Shown: piece after piece, positions 1-7,696 of the stretch
Layout: each line of letters opens with the position of its first letter
Position numbering within the stretch: the first letter of the stretch is position 1
Source of the DNA: Bacteroides sp.
GTDB lineage: Bacteria > Bacteroidota > Bacteroidia > Bacteroidales > Bacteroidaceae
Assembly (NCBI GenBank): GCA_030152865.1
Contig: JASLIW010000088.1
Coordinates: forward strand, 1 to 12,697
DNA length: 12,697 nucleotides
Direction of reading: 5' to 3'
Position numbers and translations under genes: made by a program
The notes under the pieces: generated by a model
Told to the model about the DNA's origin: nothing
Database searches by the model: none
The model's input: only the letters and a program-made list of their open reading frames with translations

Positions 1-2
1 TC

Positions 3-329
3 CGCTTTATATTACCAGATGGTCTGTTTGACTATTTTGAGATGAGTGATTTTAAGTATGATAATAGAGAAGTACATATATCCTTAGAAGAGCTAAATAA
101 TGCCCCTGAAGAGTACAAGGAAGATAAGCTAGAGAGTAAAGAGATAAAGATGCATGATTATCCTCTTCGAGGAAGAAGCTGTATTGTGCATATTAAAAGG
201 CGTAGGTGGTTCAATCACAGTACTGGTAAAGTAGTTACTAGAGATTGGAAACTAGTAGCTCAAGGAACGCAAATCTCAAGTGAATTTGCGTCTTTTTTAA
301 AAACTATGGATAGACTCTCAAGCCATTAG
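3..329 (+). CDS. ISAon1-type transposase N-terminal region (orfA), 5' partial
   Basis: The frame is open from the window edge (codon at 3) to TAG at 327-329. The visible N-terminus reads RFILPDGLFDYFEMSD, and the middle has DYPLRGRSCIVHIKRRRW, a basic stretch typical of the N-terminal zinc-finger/DNA-binding part of ISAon1-type transposases in Bacteroidota. I infer that the first ATG in view (42) is internal, because family-like sequence continues upstream of it. The protein would bind the element's ends and work together with the catalytic part. The catalytic frame (open from 301) overlaps its 3' end and lies one base forward, close to a T6A5 run at 293-303. In this family the N-terminal part is often annotated as a separate protein, so the split may be natural. 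Confidence 0.75.
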   Translation, partial: RFILPDGLFDYFEMSDFKYDNREVHISLEELNNAPEEYKEDKLESKEIKMHDYPLRGRSCIVHIKRRRWFNHSTGKVVTRDWKLVAQGTQISSEFASFLKTMDRLSSH

Positions 330-1296
330 TATCTCCGCTTTAGCTATCCATAACCAGCTAGATCCCAAACAACTTGAAGCTCAATACAAGAACCACTTAA
401 GCGAGTATAACTCTTGGAATCAAAAAACTCCTCATGCTACAGAGTGGGTGCTTTACCCTGAAAATACAGGTGAACATTTAAACTTGGATGAAACCGCTCT
501 ATCTAAAGGAGAGCTTCATACCTTGCTTACTAATAAAGCTGCTAAAGGAAAGAAAGGAGCCATAGTAGCTATGATTAAAGGAACAAAGGCAGAAGATGTT
601 CAAAAAGTACTCTTGCAAATCCCTAGGCATATCCGCTCTAGTGTAAAGGAAATCACACTAGACATGGCAGCCAACATGGAGCGTATAGCGCGAGTCTGTT
701 TTCCTAAAGCAAGCTTAGTAACAGATCGATTCCACGTACAGAAGTTAGCTTATGATGCGCTACAGGAAATGCGTATTAAGTATAAATGGGAAGCCCTTGA
801 CCTCGAGAATGAGTTAATAGAACAGAGTAACTTATATGGGGTAAACTATAGGCCTGAGGTTTATAACAATGGAGATACAAGAAAGCAGCTTTTAGCTCGA
901 AGTAGATATTTACTCTGTAAAAAGAAAACTTCATGGAGTCCTTCTCAGAGGGAACGTGCTACGATTTTATTTAGAGAGTATCCAGCACTAAAAAAGGCCT
1001 ATTACCTAACTCAACACTTGGGTTTAATCTATCATCAATGTCGGACTAAGGAGGCGGCTCTAACACGCTTAGCTAGGTGGTATAATCAAGTAGAAGAGAG
1101 TGGATTTAAGTCGTTTGGTACACTGCTAAGAACAATATAAACTCACTACTATAATATCGTTCAATTCTTTAATCATAGGTCCACCAATGCTTCAGCTGAG
1201 AGTTTTAATGCCAAGATTAAAGCTTTTAGAGCTAAACTTAGAGGAGTTAGAGATGTTGCTTTCTTCATTTTTAGACTTACCAAAATATATGCCTAA
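301..1296 (+). pseudogene. ISL3-family (ISAon1-type) transposase catalytic region, interrupted by an in-frame TAA
   Basis: This DDE transposase would cut and rejoin the insertion sequence. The frame is open from 301; an upstream in-frame TAA lies at 298-300 and the first ATG is at about 448 or later, so translation probably depends on frameshifting from orfA or on a non-ATG start. Recognisable blocks are LNLDETALSKGEL (first catalytic Asp, codon 487), EITLDMAANMERIA, VTDRFHVQKLA, a helical insertion, and NRSTNASAESFNAK-like sequence holding the catalytic Glu (codon 1198-1200). A TAA at 1138-1140 interrupts the frame, and the same frame then continues with perfectly family-like sequence (THYYNIVQFF to FRLTKIYA) up to TAA at 1294-1296. 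The product therefore lacks the catalytic Glu. The simplest explanation is a single nonsense substitution. Family assignment is firm; loss of function is inferred. Confidence 0.85.
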
Positions 1297-1375
1297 ATTT
1301 AAATACCCCACAGCTTTTCGGTATGATCCGTCATATAGCTTAAATCAAATAGATTATGTTTATTTACTCATACAG

Positions 1376-1416
1376 AAAAGAGGGACTAAGAAATTTATTT
1401 TCTTAGTCCCTCTTTT
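1376..1416 (-). terminator. Terminator hairpin downstream of tRNA-Ser
   Basis: There are perfect 18-bp arms, 1376-1393 (AAAAGAGGGACTAAGAAA) and 1399-1416, around a 5-nt loop. On the minus strand the stem ends in TTTT, 42 bases after the tRNA-Ser gene. Because A and T runs border both arms, it may also stop transcription leaving the insertion sequence on the plus strand. Confidence 0.85.
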
Positions 1417-1458
1417 AGTCCTTAAAGATCACAATCAACTGATTATCAACCTTATTTG

Positions 1459-1543
1459 CGGAGGGAGAGGGATTCGAACCCCCGGGGCCGCGAAGCCCAA
1501 CGGTTTTCAAGACCGCCGCGATCGACCACTCTGCCATCCCTCC
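1459..1543 (-). tRNA. tRNA-Ser (anticodon UGA)
   Basis: Read on the minus strand, the gene starts GGAGGGA at 1543 and this pairs with TCCCTCC at 1460-1466; the discriminator base is G (1459). The anticodon loop is CTTGAAA, giving anticodon TGA, which reads UCN serine codons. A long variable arm with a TTCG loop between GGGC and GCCC follows, as expected for a class II serine tRNA. The T-loop GGTTCGAATCC is canonical. The 3' CCA is not encoded (the bases after the discriminator are CAA), so it would be added by nucleotidyltransferase. A promoter upstream (1581-1611) and a terminator downstream (1376-1416) make this a stand-alone transcription unit. Confidence 0.97.
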
Positions 1544-1580
1544 AGTGCTTTGAATGACTTATTTCCTGTCGAAAGCGATG

Positions 1581-1611
1581 CAAAGGTACTAATCTTTTTA
1601 ATATCTCCAAA
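1581..1611 (-). promoter_or_regulatory. Bacteroidetes-type promoter of tRNA-Ser
   Basis: On the minus strand, TTTG (complement of CAAA at 1608-1611) and TACCTTTG (complement of 1581-1588) are separated by 19 bases. This matches the -33 TTTG and -7 TAnnTTTG consensus of the Bacteroidetes primary sigma factor. It lies 37 bases upstream of the mature tRNA 5' end. Confidence 0.8.
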
Positions 1612-1640
1612 CTTATGGCCTAGAATTCTTTTAAATATTG

Positions 1641-1648
1641 TATTTTTG
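1641..1648 (+). promoter_or_regulatory. -7 box of the mutS2 promoter
   Basis: TATTTTTG fits the Bacteroidetes TAnnTTTG -7 consensus and lies 25 bases before the chosen mutS2 ATG. No clear TTTG -33 box was seen at the proper distance, so the promoter may be weak. Its position overlaps an upstream in-frame ATG at 1638, which argues against that ATG as the real start. Confidence 0.55.
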
Positions 1649-1673
1649 CAGCACTTACATAGATGATGATTCC

Positions 1674-4172
1674 ATGATATATCCCACTAATTTTGAAGAT
1701 AAAATAGGTTTTTTACAAATACGTACACTTCTTAAGTCTAAGTGCTTAAGTACCTTAGGTGAAGATAAGGTCGATGAAATGACTTTTATGAAGCGCTTTG
1801 GATTGATTCAAGAACACTTGGCACAGACGAAAGAATTTCTTCGTATTCTTCAAGAAAAAGTAAATTTTCCAGATCAGTATTTTTTTGATGTGCGTGGCTC
1901 TTTAAAGCGAGTGCGTATTGAAGGGATGTACCTTGAAGAGTATGAGCTGTTTGATTTGCGTCGCTCTTTAGATACCATCATCAAGATTGTACAGTTTCTC
2001 AATACTATCCCAGAGGATCAGGAGGAGAATTGTGTGCCTTATCCTCATTTGCACCGTTTAGCGGGGCATATATTGACTTTTCCCAAGCTGGTACGTGAGA
2101 TAGATCAGATTGTGGATAAGTACGGTAAAATAAAAGATAATGCCTCGTCCGAACTCATGCGCATCAGACGGGAGCTAACGAATACTACATCGGGTATTTC
2201 TCGTTCTTTAAATCGTATTTTACGTACGGCACAGTCAGATGGCTATGTGGATAAAGACATAACACCAACGCTGCGTGATGGGCGCTTAGTGATACCAGTA
2301 GCTCCAGCCTTAAAGCGAAAGATCAGAGGGATTGTGCATGACGAGTCTGCCACAGGTAAGACTGTCTTTATCGAGCCAGCGGAAGTTGTAGAGGCGAATA
2401 ACCGAATACGAGAACTAGAGAATGAAGAGCGAAAAGAGATTATCCGTATCTTGACCGAGTTTTCAAATCAGCTGCGCCCTTTAATTCCAGATATTCTATC
2501 TTCCTATGATTTCCTTGCTTGGATTGACTTCATCCGAGCCAAAGCTTATCTAGCGTATGAGATGGACGCTATAGAGCCTGTGATGGAGAACAAACCTGTC
2601 ATGGACTGGGATACAGCTATTCATCCGTTGCTTCAGAGAGCATTAGCCAAACAAGCAAAAAAAGTAGTACCCTTAGATATACAGCTAAACGCACAACAAC
2701 GTATTTTGATTATCTCTGGTCCTAATGCCGGAGGTAAGTCGGTCTGTTTAAAGACGGTGGGCTTACTTCAGTATATGGTGCAGTGTGGTATGCTAATACC
2801 TCTGAGAGAAACTAGTACTGTAGGAGTGTTTGATAGTATCTTCATGGACATCGGAGATGAGCAGTCTATCGAAGATGATTTAAGTACCTATTCTTCTCAC
2901 TTGACCAATATGAAGATGATGGTCAAAAACTGCGATACTAATAGTTTGCTGCTTATTGATGAGTTTGGTGGGGGTACAGAACCTCAAATAGGTGGTGCTA
3001 TTGCGGAGGCCTTGCTTAAAAACTTCAATGAGCGAGGAGCCTTTGGCGTAATTACCACGCACTACCAAAACCTAAAGCACTATGCAGAAGATCATGAAGG
3101 AATTGTTAATGGAGCTATGCTCTACGACAGGCATGAGATGCAGGCACTATTTCAACTAGAAATTGGTAATCCAGGTAGCTCTTTTGCTGTTGAGATTGCG
3201 CGCAAGATAGGTCTACCTGAGCAGATCATAGCAGAAGCATCTCAAATCGTAGGTTCGGAATACATAGATGCAGATAAGTACTTGCAAGATATTGTACGTG
3301 ACAAACGGTATTGGGAGAAGAAGCGTAGAAATATCCGTAAGCAAGAAAAGCAGATGGAAGATACCATTGAGCGTTATACCAAAGAGATTGCTCAGCTGAA
3401 TAAAGAGAAAAAAGACATTATCCGCCAGGCAAAACAGGAAGCCGAAAGTCTGCTGAAGGAATCCAATGCACGTATTGAAAATACAATTCGTCAAATCAAG
3501 GAGGCGCAAGCAGAAAAGGAGCGTACAAAGGATGTTCGTGAAGATTTAGAAGACTTTAAGCAGCAAGTATCAGCGCTAGAGGTAAAGGAGCGCGAAGATC
3601 GAATTGCCCGAAAAATGCAAGCCATTAAAGATCGCAAAGAGCGTAAAAAGAACAAAAAGAAAGATTCCACACCGCTTGCAGCACAAGCAGTACAAGCTAA
3701 AAAGGAGCCAGAGATTAAAGTAGGCTCAAAAGTACGTATGAAAGGTCAAACGACTGTGGGTGAAGTTTTAGAAATCAGTGGGAAGAATGCCATTGTTCTA
3801 TTTGGGCTGTTGAAGACAAACACAAAGTTGAACAAATTAGAATTAAGTAAACAAGAAATCAAGCCAGTAAAAACAGGTACACAGATAATAAGTACACAAA
3901 GTACAGACAGTGTGCATGAAAAGCGCTTAAACTTCAAGCATGAGATAGATGTGCGTGGCATGCGAGGAGATGAAGCCTTGCAGGCTGTTATGTATTTTAT
4001 TGACGATGCTATACTTCTGGGTGTATCACGAGTGCGTATCTTGCATGGTACGGGAACAGGTATTTTACGAAGCTTGATTCGAGACTACTTGTCTGGTGTA
4101 AGAAGTGTAAAGAAGTATCAAGACGAACATGTGCAATTTGGTGGAGCAGGTATAACCGTAGTGGAGCTCTAA
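1674..4172 (+). CDS. mutS2: MutS2 family ATPase with C-terminal Smr domain
   Basis: This is an 832-residue protein, close to the usual MutS2 length. It has an N-terminal helical core/clamp region (about 1-320), then the MutS ATPase with Walker A GPNAGGKS (residues 349-356) and Walker B LLLIDE ending near 430, followed by the family's FGGGTEP. A long charged coiled coil covers about 530-660 with a lysine-rich linker. A KOW-like segment (VGSKVRMKG) comes next, then the C-terminal Smr domain with IDVRG (around 758-762) and HGTGTG (791-796). MutS2 is cytoplasmic; in well-studied bacteria it suppresses homologous recombination or acts on collided ribosomes, and the Smr domain gives nuclease or ribosome contact. 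It is not a mismatch-repair MutS. The start is placed at ATG 1674 (MIYPTNFEDKIGF, typical of Bacteroidota homologues) because the in-frame ATG at 1638 lies inside the promoter. No terminator was seen after it. Confidence 0.95.
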   Translation: MIYPTNFEDKIGFLQIRTLLKSKCLSTLGEDKVDEMTFMKRFGLIQEHLAQTKEFLRILQEKVNFPDQYFFDVRGSLKRVRIEGMYLEEYELFDLRRSLDTIIKIVQFLNTIPEDQEENCVPYPHLHRLAGHILTFPKLVREIDQIVDKYGKIKDNASSELMRIRRELTNTTSGISRSLNRILRTAQSDGYVDKDITPTLRDGRLVIPVAPALKRKIRGIVHDESATGKTVFIEPAEVVEANNRIRELENEERKEIIRILTEFSNQLRPLIPDILSSYDFLAWIDFIRAKAYLAYEMDAIEPVMENKPVMDWDTAIHPLLQRALAKQAKKVVPLDIQLNAQQRILIISGPNAGGKSVCLKTVGLLQYMVQCGMLIPLRETSTVGVFDSIFMDIGDEQSIEDDLSTYSSHLTNMKMMVKNCDTNSLLLIDEFGGGTEPQIGGAIAEALLKNFNERGAFGVITTHYQNLKHYAEDHEGIVNGAMLYDRHEMQALFQLEIGNPGSSFAVEIARKIGLPEQIIAEASQIVGSEYIDADKYLQDIVRDKRYWEKKRRNIRKQEKQMEDTIERYTKEIAQLNKEKKDIIRQAKQEAESLLKESNARIENTIRQIKEAQAEKERTKDVREDLEDFKQQVSALEVKEREDRIARKMQAIKDRKERKKNKKKDSTPLAAQAVQAKKEPEIKVGSKVRMKGQTTVGEVLEISGKNAIVLFGLLKTNTKLNKLELSKQEIKPVKTGTQIISTQSTDSVHEKRLNFKHEIDVRGMRGDEALQAVMYFIDDAILLGVSRVRILHGTGTGILRSLIRDYLSGVRSVKKYQDEHVQFGGAGITVVEL

Positions 4173-4188
4173 CAAAACAAGGATAAAA

Positions 4189-4219
4189 ATTGGAAGCCTA
4201 CTAGATTACATTATCTTTG
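4189..4219 (+). promoter_or_regulatory. Promoter of the corA-like gene
   Basis: ATTG at 4189-4192 (-33, one mismatch to TTTG) and TATCTTTG at 4212-4219 (-7, full match to TAnnTTTG) are separated by 19 bases. Transcription would start near 4226, leaving a leader of only about 15 bases before ATG 4241. Confidence 0.65.
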
Positions 4220-4240
4220 TTTGTAGATTGTGTGACTAGT

Positions 4241-5275
4241 ATGATGAAAAACAACCTGCTAAATGATAAACTAAGCTATAATGGCGAAGAATCAGCTCCT
4301 ACCTCTATCGAGCTTGTTACTTACTCTTCGAGCGCCTTTTCTACCACTGCGATACAGGGCTCTATTCAAACCTTTATCAGTCAAAAGAGTGAAACGTATT
4401 GGTTGAGGGTAGATGGACTCAGTGAGGTAGATCGAATTCAAGCTTTGGCTACTGATACAGACATTAACTTCTTACTTCTACAAGATATACTGAACTGTAA
4501 ACACCCCTCTAAAATTGAAGAATACGACTCTTTTGTATTACTTATCTTGAAGTACTTTCTTCCAGATGAGGAAGAGGGCTATATCCCTTACCAAATATCC
4601 TTAGTGTTGGGAGAAAACTATCTGATCACATTTACAGAGAAAAAGCATCCGTTCATGGATGACATATTTAAGGCTATTCAGGCTGATGTGTTACGGATCC
4701 GTGAACGTGGGGCAGACTACCTTTTGAGTGTCATGGTCAATAGTATTGTGGCCAATTACACCTCTGTTGTTTTAACAATCACTGATGCCTTAGATGATTT
4801 AGAAGATGAGCTCCTAGCTATGGCCTCTACCCAGCGCACTGGTAGTGAGCTTCAGAATACCCGCAAACAATATTTAAAAGTAAAGAAGGCTGTTCTTCCT
4901 CTGAAAGAACAGTATGCAAGGCTGTTTAGAGTGGATGGAAGACTTATCTCTAAGCGCAACAAGCCTTTCTTTAATGATGTAAATGATCACTTGCAGTTTG
5001 TTTTGCAGAATATTGAGATTTGTCGAGAAACTTTGGCCTCACTGGTCGATTTGTATATCTCGAATAACGACTTAAAAATGAATGATATCATGAAACGATT
5101 GACAATTGTTTCTACTATCTTTATACCACTGACGTTCCTAGTTGGTGTCTGGGGGATGAACTTTTCGTTTATGCCTGAGCTGAATTGGAAATATGGCTAT
5201 TTAGGAGCATGGGTACTCATGCTTATTATTGGTCTAGTTATTTACTTTTATTTTAAGATTAAGAAATGGTACTAA
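4241..5275 (+). CDS. corA: CorA-type magnesium/divalent cation channel
   Basis: This is a 344-residue protein of the CorA/MIT superfamily, which forms inner-membrane homopentamers importing Mg2+ or other divalent cations. The large N-terminal cytoplasmic part (about 1-280) includes the long stalk helix region ending near NDLKMNDIMKRLT. Two C-terminal transmembrane segments follow: TIVSTIFIPLTFLVGVWG and, after the periplasmic loop, YLGAWVLMLIIGLVIYFYF. The signature GMN at residues 305-307 sits between them, followed by NFSFMPEL, the position of the selectivity loop. The C-terminus is short and basic (KIKKWY), as usual. The start is taken at ATG 4241, with ATG 4244 equally possible; longer readings begin inside the -7 promoter box. 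No terminator follows, so read-through into the serine ammonia-lyase gene is likely. The transported ion cannot be decided from sequence. Confidence 0.92.
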   Translation: MMKNNLLNDKLSYNGEESAPTSIELVTYSSSAFSTTAIQGSIQTFISQKSETYWLRVDGLSEVDRIQALATDTDINFLLLQDILNCKHPSKIEEYDSFVLLILKYFLPDEEEGYIPYQISLVLGENYLITFTEKKHPFMDDIFKAIQADVLRIRERGADYLLSVMVNSIVANYTSVVLTITDALDDLEDELLAMASTQRTGSELQNTRKQYLKVKKAVLPLKEQYARLFRVDGRLISKRNKPFFNDVNDHLQFVLQNIEICRETLASLVDLYISNNDLKMNDIMKRLTIVSTIFIPLTFLVGVWGMNFSFMPELNWKYGYLGAWVLMLIIGLVIYFYFKIKKWY

Positions 5276-5346
5276 AAAATTGCAATCATTGTGGAGGTTC
5301 TTTAGGTAGTGATATGGGGCAAAGTAAGCATCCTAAGCCCTTGCAA

Positions 5347-6552
5347 ATGAAATCAATAAAAGAACTTTATCGAATCGGTACTGGCCCATCTAGTAGTCAT
5401 ACTATGGGACCACGTAAAGCAGCAGAGTTGTTTTTAGAGAAGCACCCTTCTGCCAAAAAATTTAAAGTAATTCTGTATGGTAGCTTAGCCGCTACAGGTA
5501 AAGGACACATGACAGATATTGCAATTTTAGATACCTTACAACCCAAAGGTGAGGTTGAGCTGGAATGGCAACCTGAGGTGTTTCTTCCTTTTCACCCCAA
5601 TGGGATGACCTTTATCGCCTTCGATCAAGCCGATAAAAAGATGGATGAATGGACCATTTATAGTATTGGTGGTGGAGCTTTGGCTGAGGAGGGAGCTAGT
5701 CATGTAGATACAAAAGATGTATATGCTATGAATAGTATGACTCAGATTCTAGAGTGGTGTGAGCGCACCGGAAAAACTTATTGGGAATACGTCAAAGAGT
5801 GTGAAGACTCTGATATCTGGGACTTTCTAGCTGAGGTGTGGCAGACCATGCAAGACTCTATAGAGCGTGGTTTAAATGCGGAAGGTGTGCTACCTGGACC
5901 TCTAAACATCCGTAGAAAAGCTGCCTCCTACAATATTCGAGCCTCTGGCTATACTCGCTCTTTACGTTCTAGAGGGCTTATATTCTCCTATGCATTAGCC
6001 GTTAGTGAAGAAAATGCTTCAGGAGGTGAAATAGTAACAGCTCCTACCTGTGGGTCTTGTGGCGTAGTGCCTGCAGTCTTATATCATTTGCAGAAGAGCC
6101 GTGACTTTTCAGATACACGCATTTTGAGAGCTCTGGCAACGGCTGGATTAGTCGGCAATATTGTGAAGCACAATGCCTCTATATCAGGAGCAGAAGTAGG
6201 CTGTCAAGGTGAGGTAGGTGTAGCTTGTTCTATGGCAGCAGCTGCTGCCAATCAACTATTTGGAGGGACACCAGCTCAGATAGAATATGCAGCAGAGATG
6301 GCTTTAGAGCATCACCTAGGTATGACTTGTGATCCTGTTTGTGGCTTGGTACAAATACCCTGTATTGAGCGCAATGCTTTTGCAGCGTGTCGTGCATTAG
6401 ACGCAAATATATTCTCTACCTTCTCTGATGGCATTCATCGGATCTCTTTTGATAAAGTGGTAGAAGTGATGAAGCAAACAGGTCATGACTTACCTTCACT
6501 TTATAAAGAAACTAGTCAAGGTGGTTTAGCTAAGCATTATGAGCCTATGTAG
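5347..6552 (+). CDS. sdaA: L-serine ammonia-lyase, iron-sulfur type, single chain
   Basis: This enzyme deaminates L-serine to pyruvate and ammonia using a [4Fe-4S] cluster. It is 401 residues long with the beta domain first (GTGPSSSHTMGP at residues 11-22) and the alpha domain second (about 180-395: APTCGSCGVVP, GAEVGCQGEVG, MTCDPVCGLVQIPC). Cys286, Cys328 and Cys339 are spaced 42 and 11 residues apart, exactly the spacing I recall for the cluster ligands of the Legionella pneumophila enzyme (Cys343, Cys385, Cys396). The start is ATG 5347 (MKSIKELYRIG, typical of relatives). The frame is open further upstream to 5266, but those residues look unrelated to the family. It lies 71 bases after corA with no promoter seen between, so the two are probably co-transcribed, ending at the hairpin at 6577-6615. 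The C-terminus (LAKHYEPM) has no cysteine. Confidence 0.95.
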   Translation: MKSIKELYRIGTGPSSSHTMGPRKAAELFLEKHPSAKKFKVILYGSLAATGKGHMTDIAILDTLQPKGEVELEWQPEVFLPFHPNGMTFIAFDQADKKMDEWTIYSIGGGALAEEGASHVDTKDVYAMNSMTQILEWCERTGKTYWEYVKECEDSDIWDFLAEVWQTMQDSIERGLNAEGVLPGPLNIRRKAASYNIRASGYTRSLRSRGLIFSYALAVSEENASGGEIVTAPTCGSCGVVPAVLYHLQKSRDFSDTRILRALATAGLVGNIVKHNASISGAEVGCQGEVGVACSMAAAAANQLFGGTPAQIEYAAEMALEHHLGMTCDPVCGLVQIPCIERNAFAACRALDANIFSTFSDGIHRISFDKVVEVMKQTGHDLPSLYKETSQGGLAKHYEPM

Positions 6553-6576
6553 AACCAAGCCTATAGTTCAAAAACA

Positions 6577-6615
6577 AATAAAGGGTGCTAAGTTCAAAAC
6601 TTAGCACCCTTTATT
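6577..6615. terminator. Bidirectional terminator between sdaA and smpB
   Basis: There are perfect 18-bp arms (6577-6594 and 6598-6615) with a 3-base CAA loop. The GC-rich core GGGTGCTAAG is flanked by AATAAA/TTTATT, giving T-rich tails on both strands. It lies 24 bases after the sdaA stop and 12 bases after the smpB stop, so it serves both convergent units. Confidence 0.9.
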
Positions 6616-6627
6616 GTAGCTATTATA

Positions 6628-7083
6628 TTATCGCTTAAACATGCGATCCATCTCTCTTCGCGCATCCTTGGCTTTGAGTGTTTCGCGCTTGTCGTATTGT
6701 TTTTTACCTCGTGCCAAGCCGATAACTAGCTTAGCTAGTCCTCTTTCGTTTATAAAGAGTCGAAGAGGCACAATGGTGTTTCCTGTTTCTAAAGTTCCTC
6801 TTTTGAGCTTGGCCAACTCTTTCTTACTGAGTAGGAGCTTTCTATCTCGACGCACCTCATGATTACTGAATGATGCGTAGAAGTAGGAGCTTATATGCAT
6901 GTTCTTTACCCACAGCTCATCGTTGATAAACATACAAAATGTATCAACTAGACTGGCTTTCCCTAATCGTATGGATTTAATTTCTGTACCAGTCAATACA
7001 ATACCAGCTGTATAGGTGTCCAAAATCTCGTAGTCAAAAGTAGCCCTACGATTCTTAATATTTATTTTACTTTGATTGAGCAT
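6628..7083 (-). CDS. smpB: SsrA-binding protein SmpB
   Basis: SmpB binds tmRNA and brings it to ribosomes stalled on messages without a stop codon, where trans-translation tags the nascent chain and frees the ribosome. The 151-residue length is standard. Family blocks are visible in order: NRRATFDYEILDTYTAGIVLTGTEIKSIR near the N-terminus, the HISSYFYASFSNHEVRRDRKLLL segment, NTIVPLRLFINERGLAKLVIGLARGKKQYDKRE, and the basic C-terminal tail KDARREMDRMFKR that enters the mRNA channel. Only 4 bases separate its ATG from the stop of the upstream YIP1-family gene, so it is probably the last gene of that operon. The tmRNA gene is not in this window. Confidence 0.97.
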   Translation of the reverse strand: MLNQSKINIKNRRATFDYEILDTYTAGIVLTGTEIKSIRLGKASLVDTFCMFINDELWVKNMHISSYFYASFSNHEVRRDRKLLLSKKELAKLKRGTLETGNTIVPLRLFINERGLAKLVIGLARGKKQYDKRETLKAKDARREMDRMFKR

Positions 7084-7087
7084 AGTT

Positions 7088-7696
7088 CTAATTCATTAGT
7101 TGGGTTAGAAAGGCAAACGCCATTCTAACAGCAATAGGAGCTAATAAGATAATAACAAAACTGATCAGCGTAATGCTTAATCTCAAATCTTTTCCTTTAA
7201 AAGCCTCTTTTTTACTTGTAATAGGGACTAAGAGTGGAATTCCCTCCCATAAAATATAGATGGTGTAAATTTGAAGTAGAAAGAAGATAAGCCTGAAGTC
7301 AGGGATGAGTCCCACCACAATATAGTTTAAGAACGTGATTGTAAATCCGTACCCTACCAACTTAAGGCTAGATGCTCGTTCGAGTTTGTAGTCAAGTATC
7401 CAATTGCATACCTGCTCTAAAATAATGCAGGCTAAAAAGATACCTCCAAAGATAGATATTATCGTTGTTACAGTTTGGGTAAGTAAGGTTTGGATGGTTT
7501 TGTTGACACTGAGTGTGCCATCCATGGTAAATAACCTTCCTAGAAAATCAGCTAAAGCAGAAAGTGCAAGTAAAGGGTAAACATAAGATTGCAACACCTT
7601 TTGTTTACCCTCTGGTCTGAAGTTTTTCCAAGCCTCAGCTGGCTTTAATATAATTAGTTTAATTCTTTCAAATAAGTCTTTAAAACTTGTGTTCAC
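7088..7696 (-). CDS. YIP1-family integral membrane protein
   Basis: This is a 202-residue protein with a short amphipathic N-terminus (FKDLFERIKLIILKPAEAWKNF), then about five hydrophobic segments: roughly 35-55, 76-100, 112-131, 133-158 and 172-198. The opening pattern of a helix ending in KPAEAW and the multi-span body match the YIP1-domain proteins found upstream of housekeeping genes in Bacteroidota; their bacterial function is unknown. The start codon is GTG at 7696; no suitable ATG occurs before the first membrane segment. Its first base is the last base of the upstream gene's TAG (TAGTG overlap), which suggests translational coupling with the NigD-like lipoprotein gene. smpB starts 4 bases after it ends. 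Confidence 0.75.
   Translation of the reverse strand: MNTSFKDLFERIKLIILKPAEAWKNFRPEGKQKVLQSYVYPLLALSALADFLGRLFTMDGTLSVNKTIQTLLTQTVTTIISIFGGIFLACIILEQVCNWILDYKLERASSLKLVGYGFTITFLNYIVVGLIPDFRLIFFLLQIYTIYILWEGIPLLVPITSKKEAFKGKDLRLSITLISFVIILLAPIAVRMAFAFLTQLMN

Larger units (their letters stand above)
1..1329 (+). mobile_element. ISL3-family insertion sequence, ISAon1 type; left end outside window
   Basis: The two reading frames at 3-329 and 301-1296 match the N-terminal and catalytic parts of ISAon1-type ISL3 transposases common in Bacteroidota. The left end lies before the window. The right end is inferred: after the last transposase codon (1296) comes a short non-coding tail with CCCCACAGCTTTTCGG and then ATGATCC ending at 1329. 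Read from outside this begins GGATCAT, as expected for an ISL3 inverted repeat starting with GG. Without the left end neither the inverted repeat nor the target duplication can be confirmed, so this edge is approximate. The element sits beyond the tRNA-Ser terminator and disrupts no visible gene. The in-frame stop at 1138 suggests it no longer moves by itself. Confidence 0.75.

Noticed and set aside
1187..1666. Open frame of 159 codons on the plus strand
   Set aside because: It runs out of frame through the transposase end, the terminator and across the tRNA-Ser gene; no protein-like sequence.
1638..1673. Longer start for mutS2 at ATG 1638
   Set aside because: The ATG lies within the TAnnTTTG -7 box and the added 12 residues do not look like the family N-terminus.
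5266..5346. N-terminal extension of the serine ammonia-lyase with a CxxCGG motif
   Set aside because: It overlaps the corA end and relatives begin with MKSIKELYRIG; the cysteine pair is probably chance.
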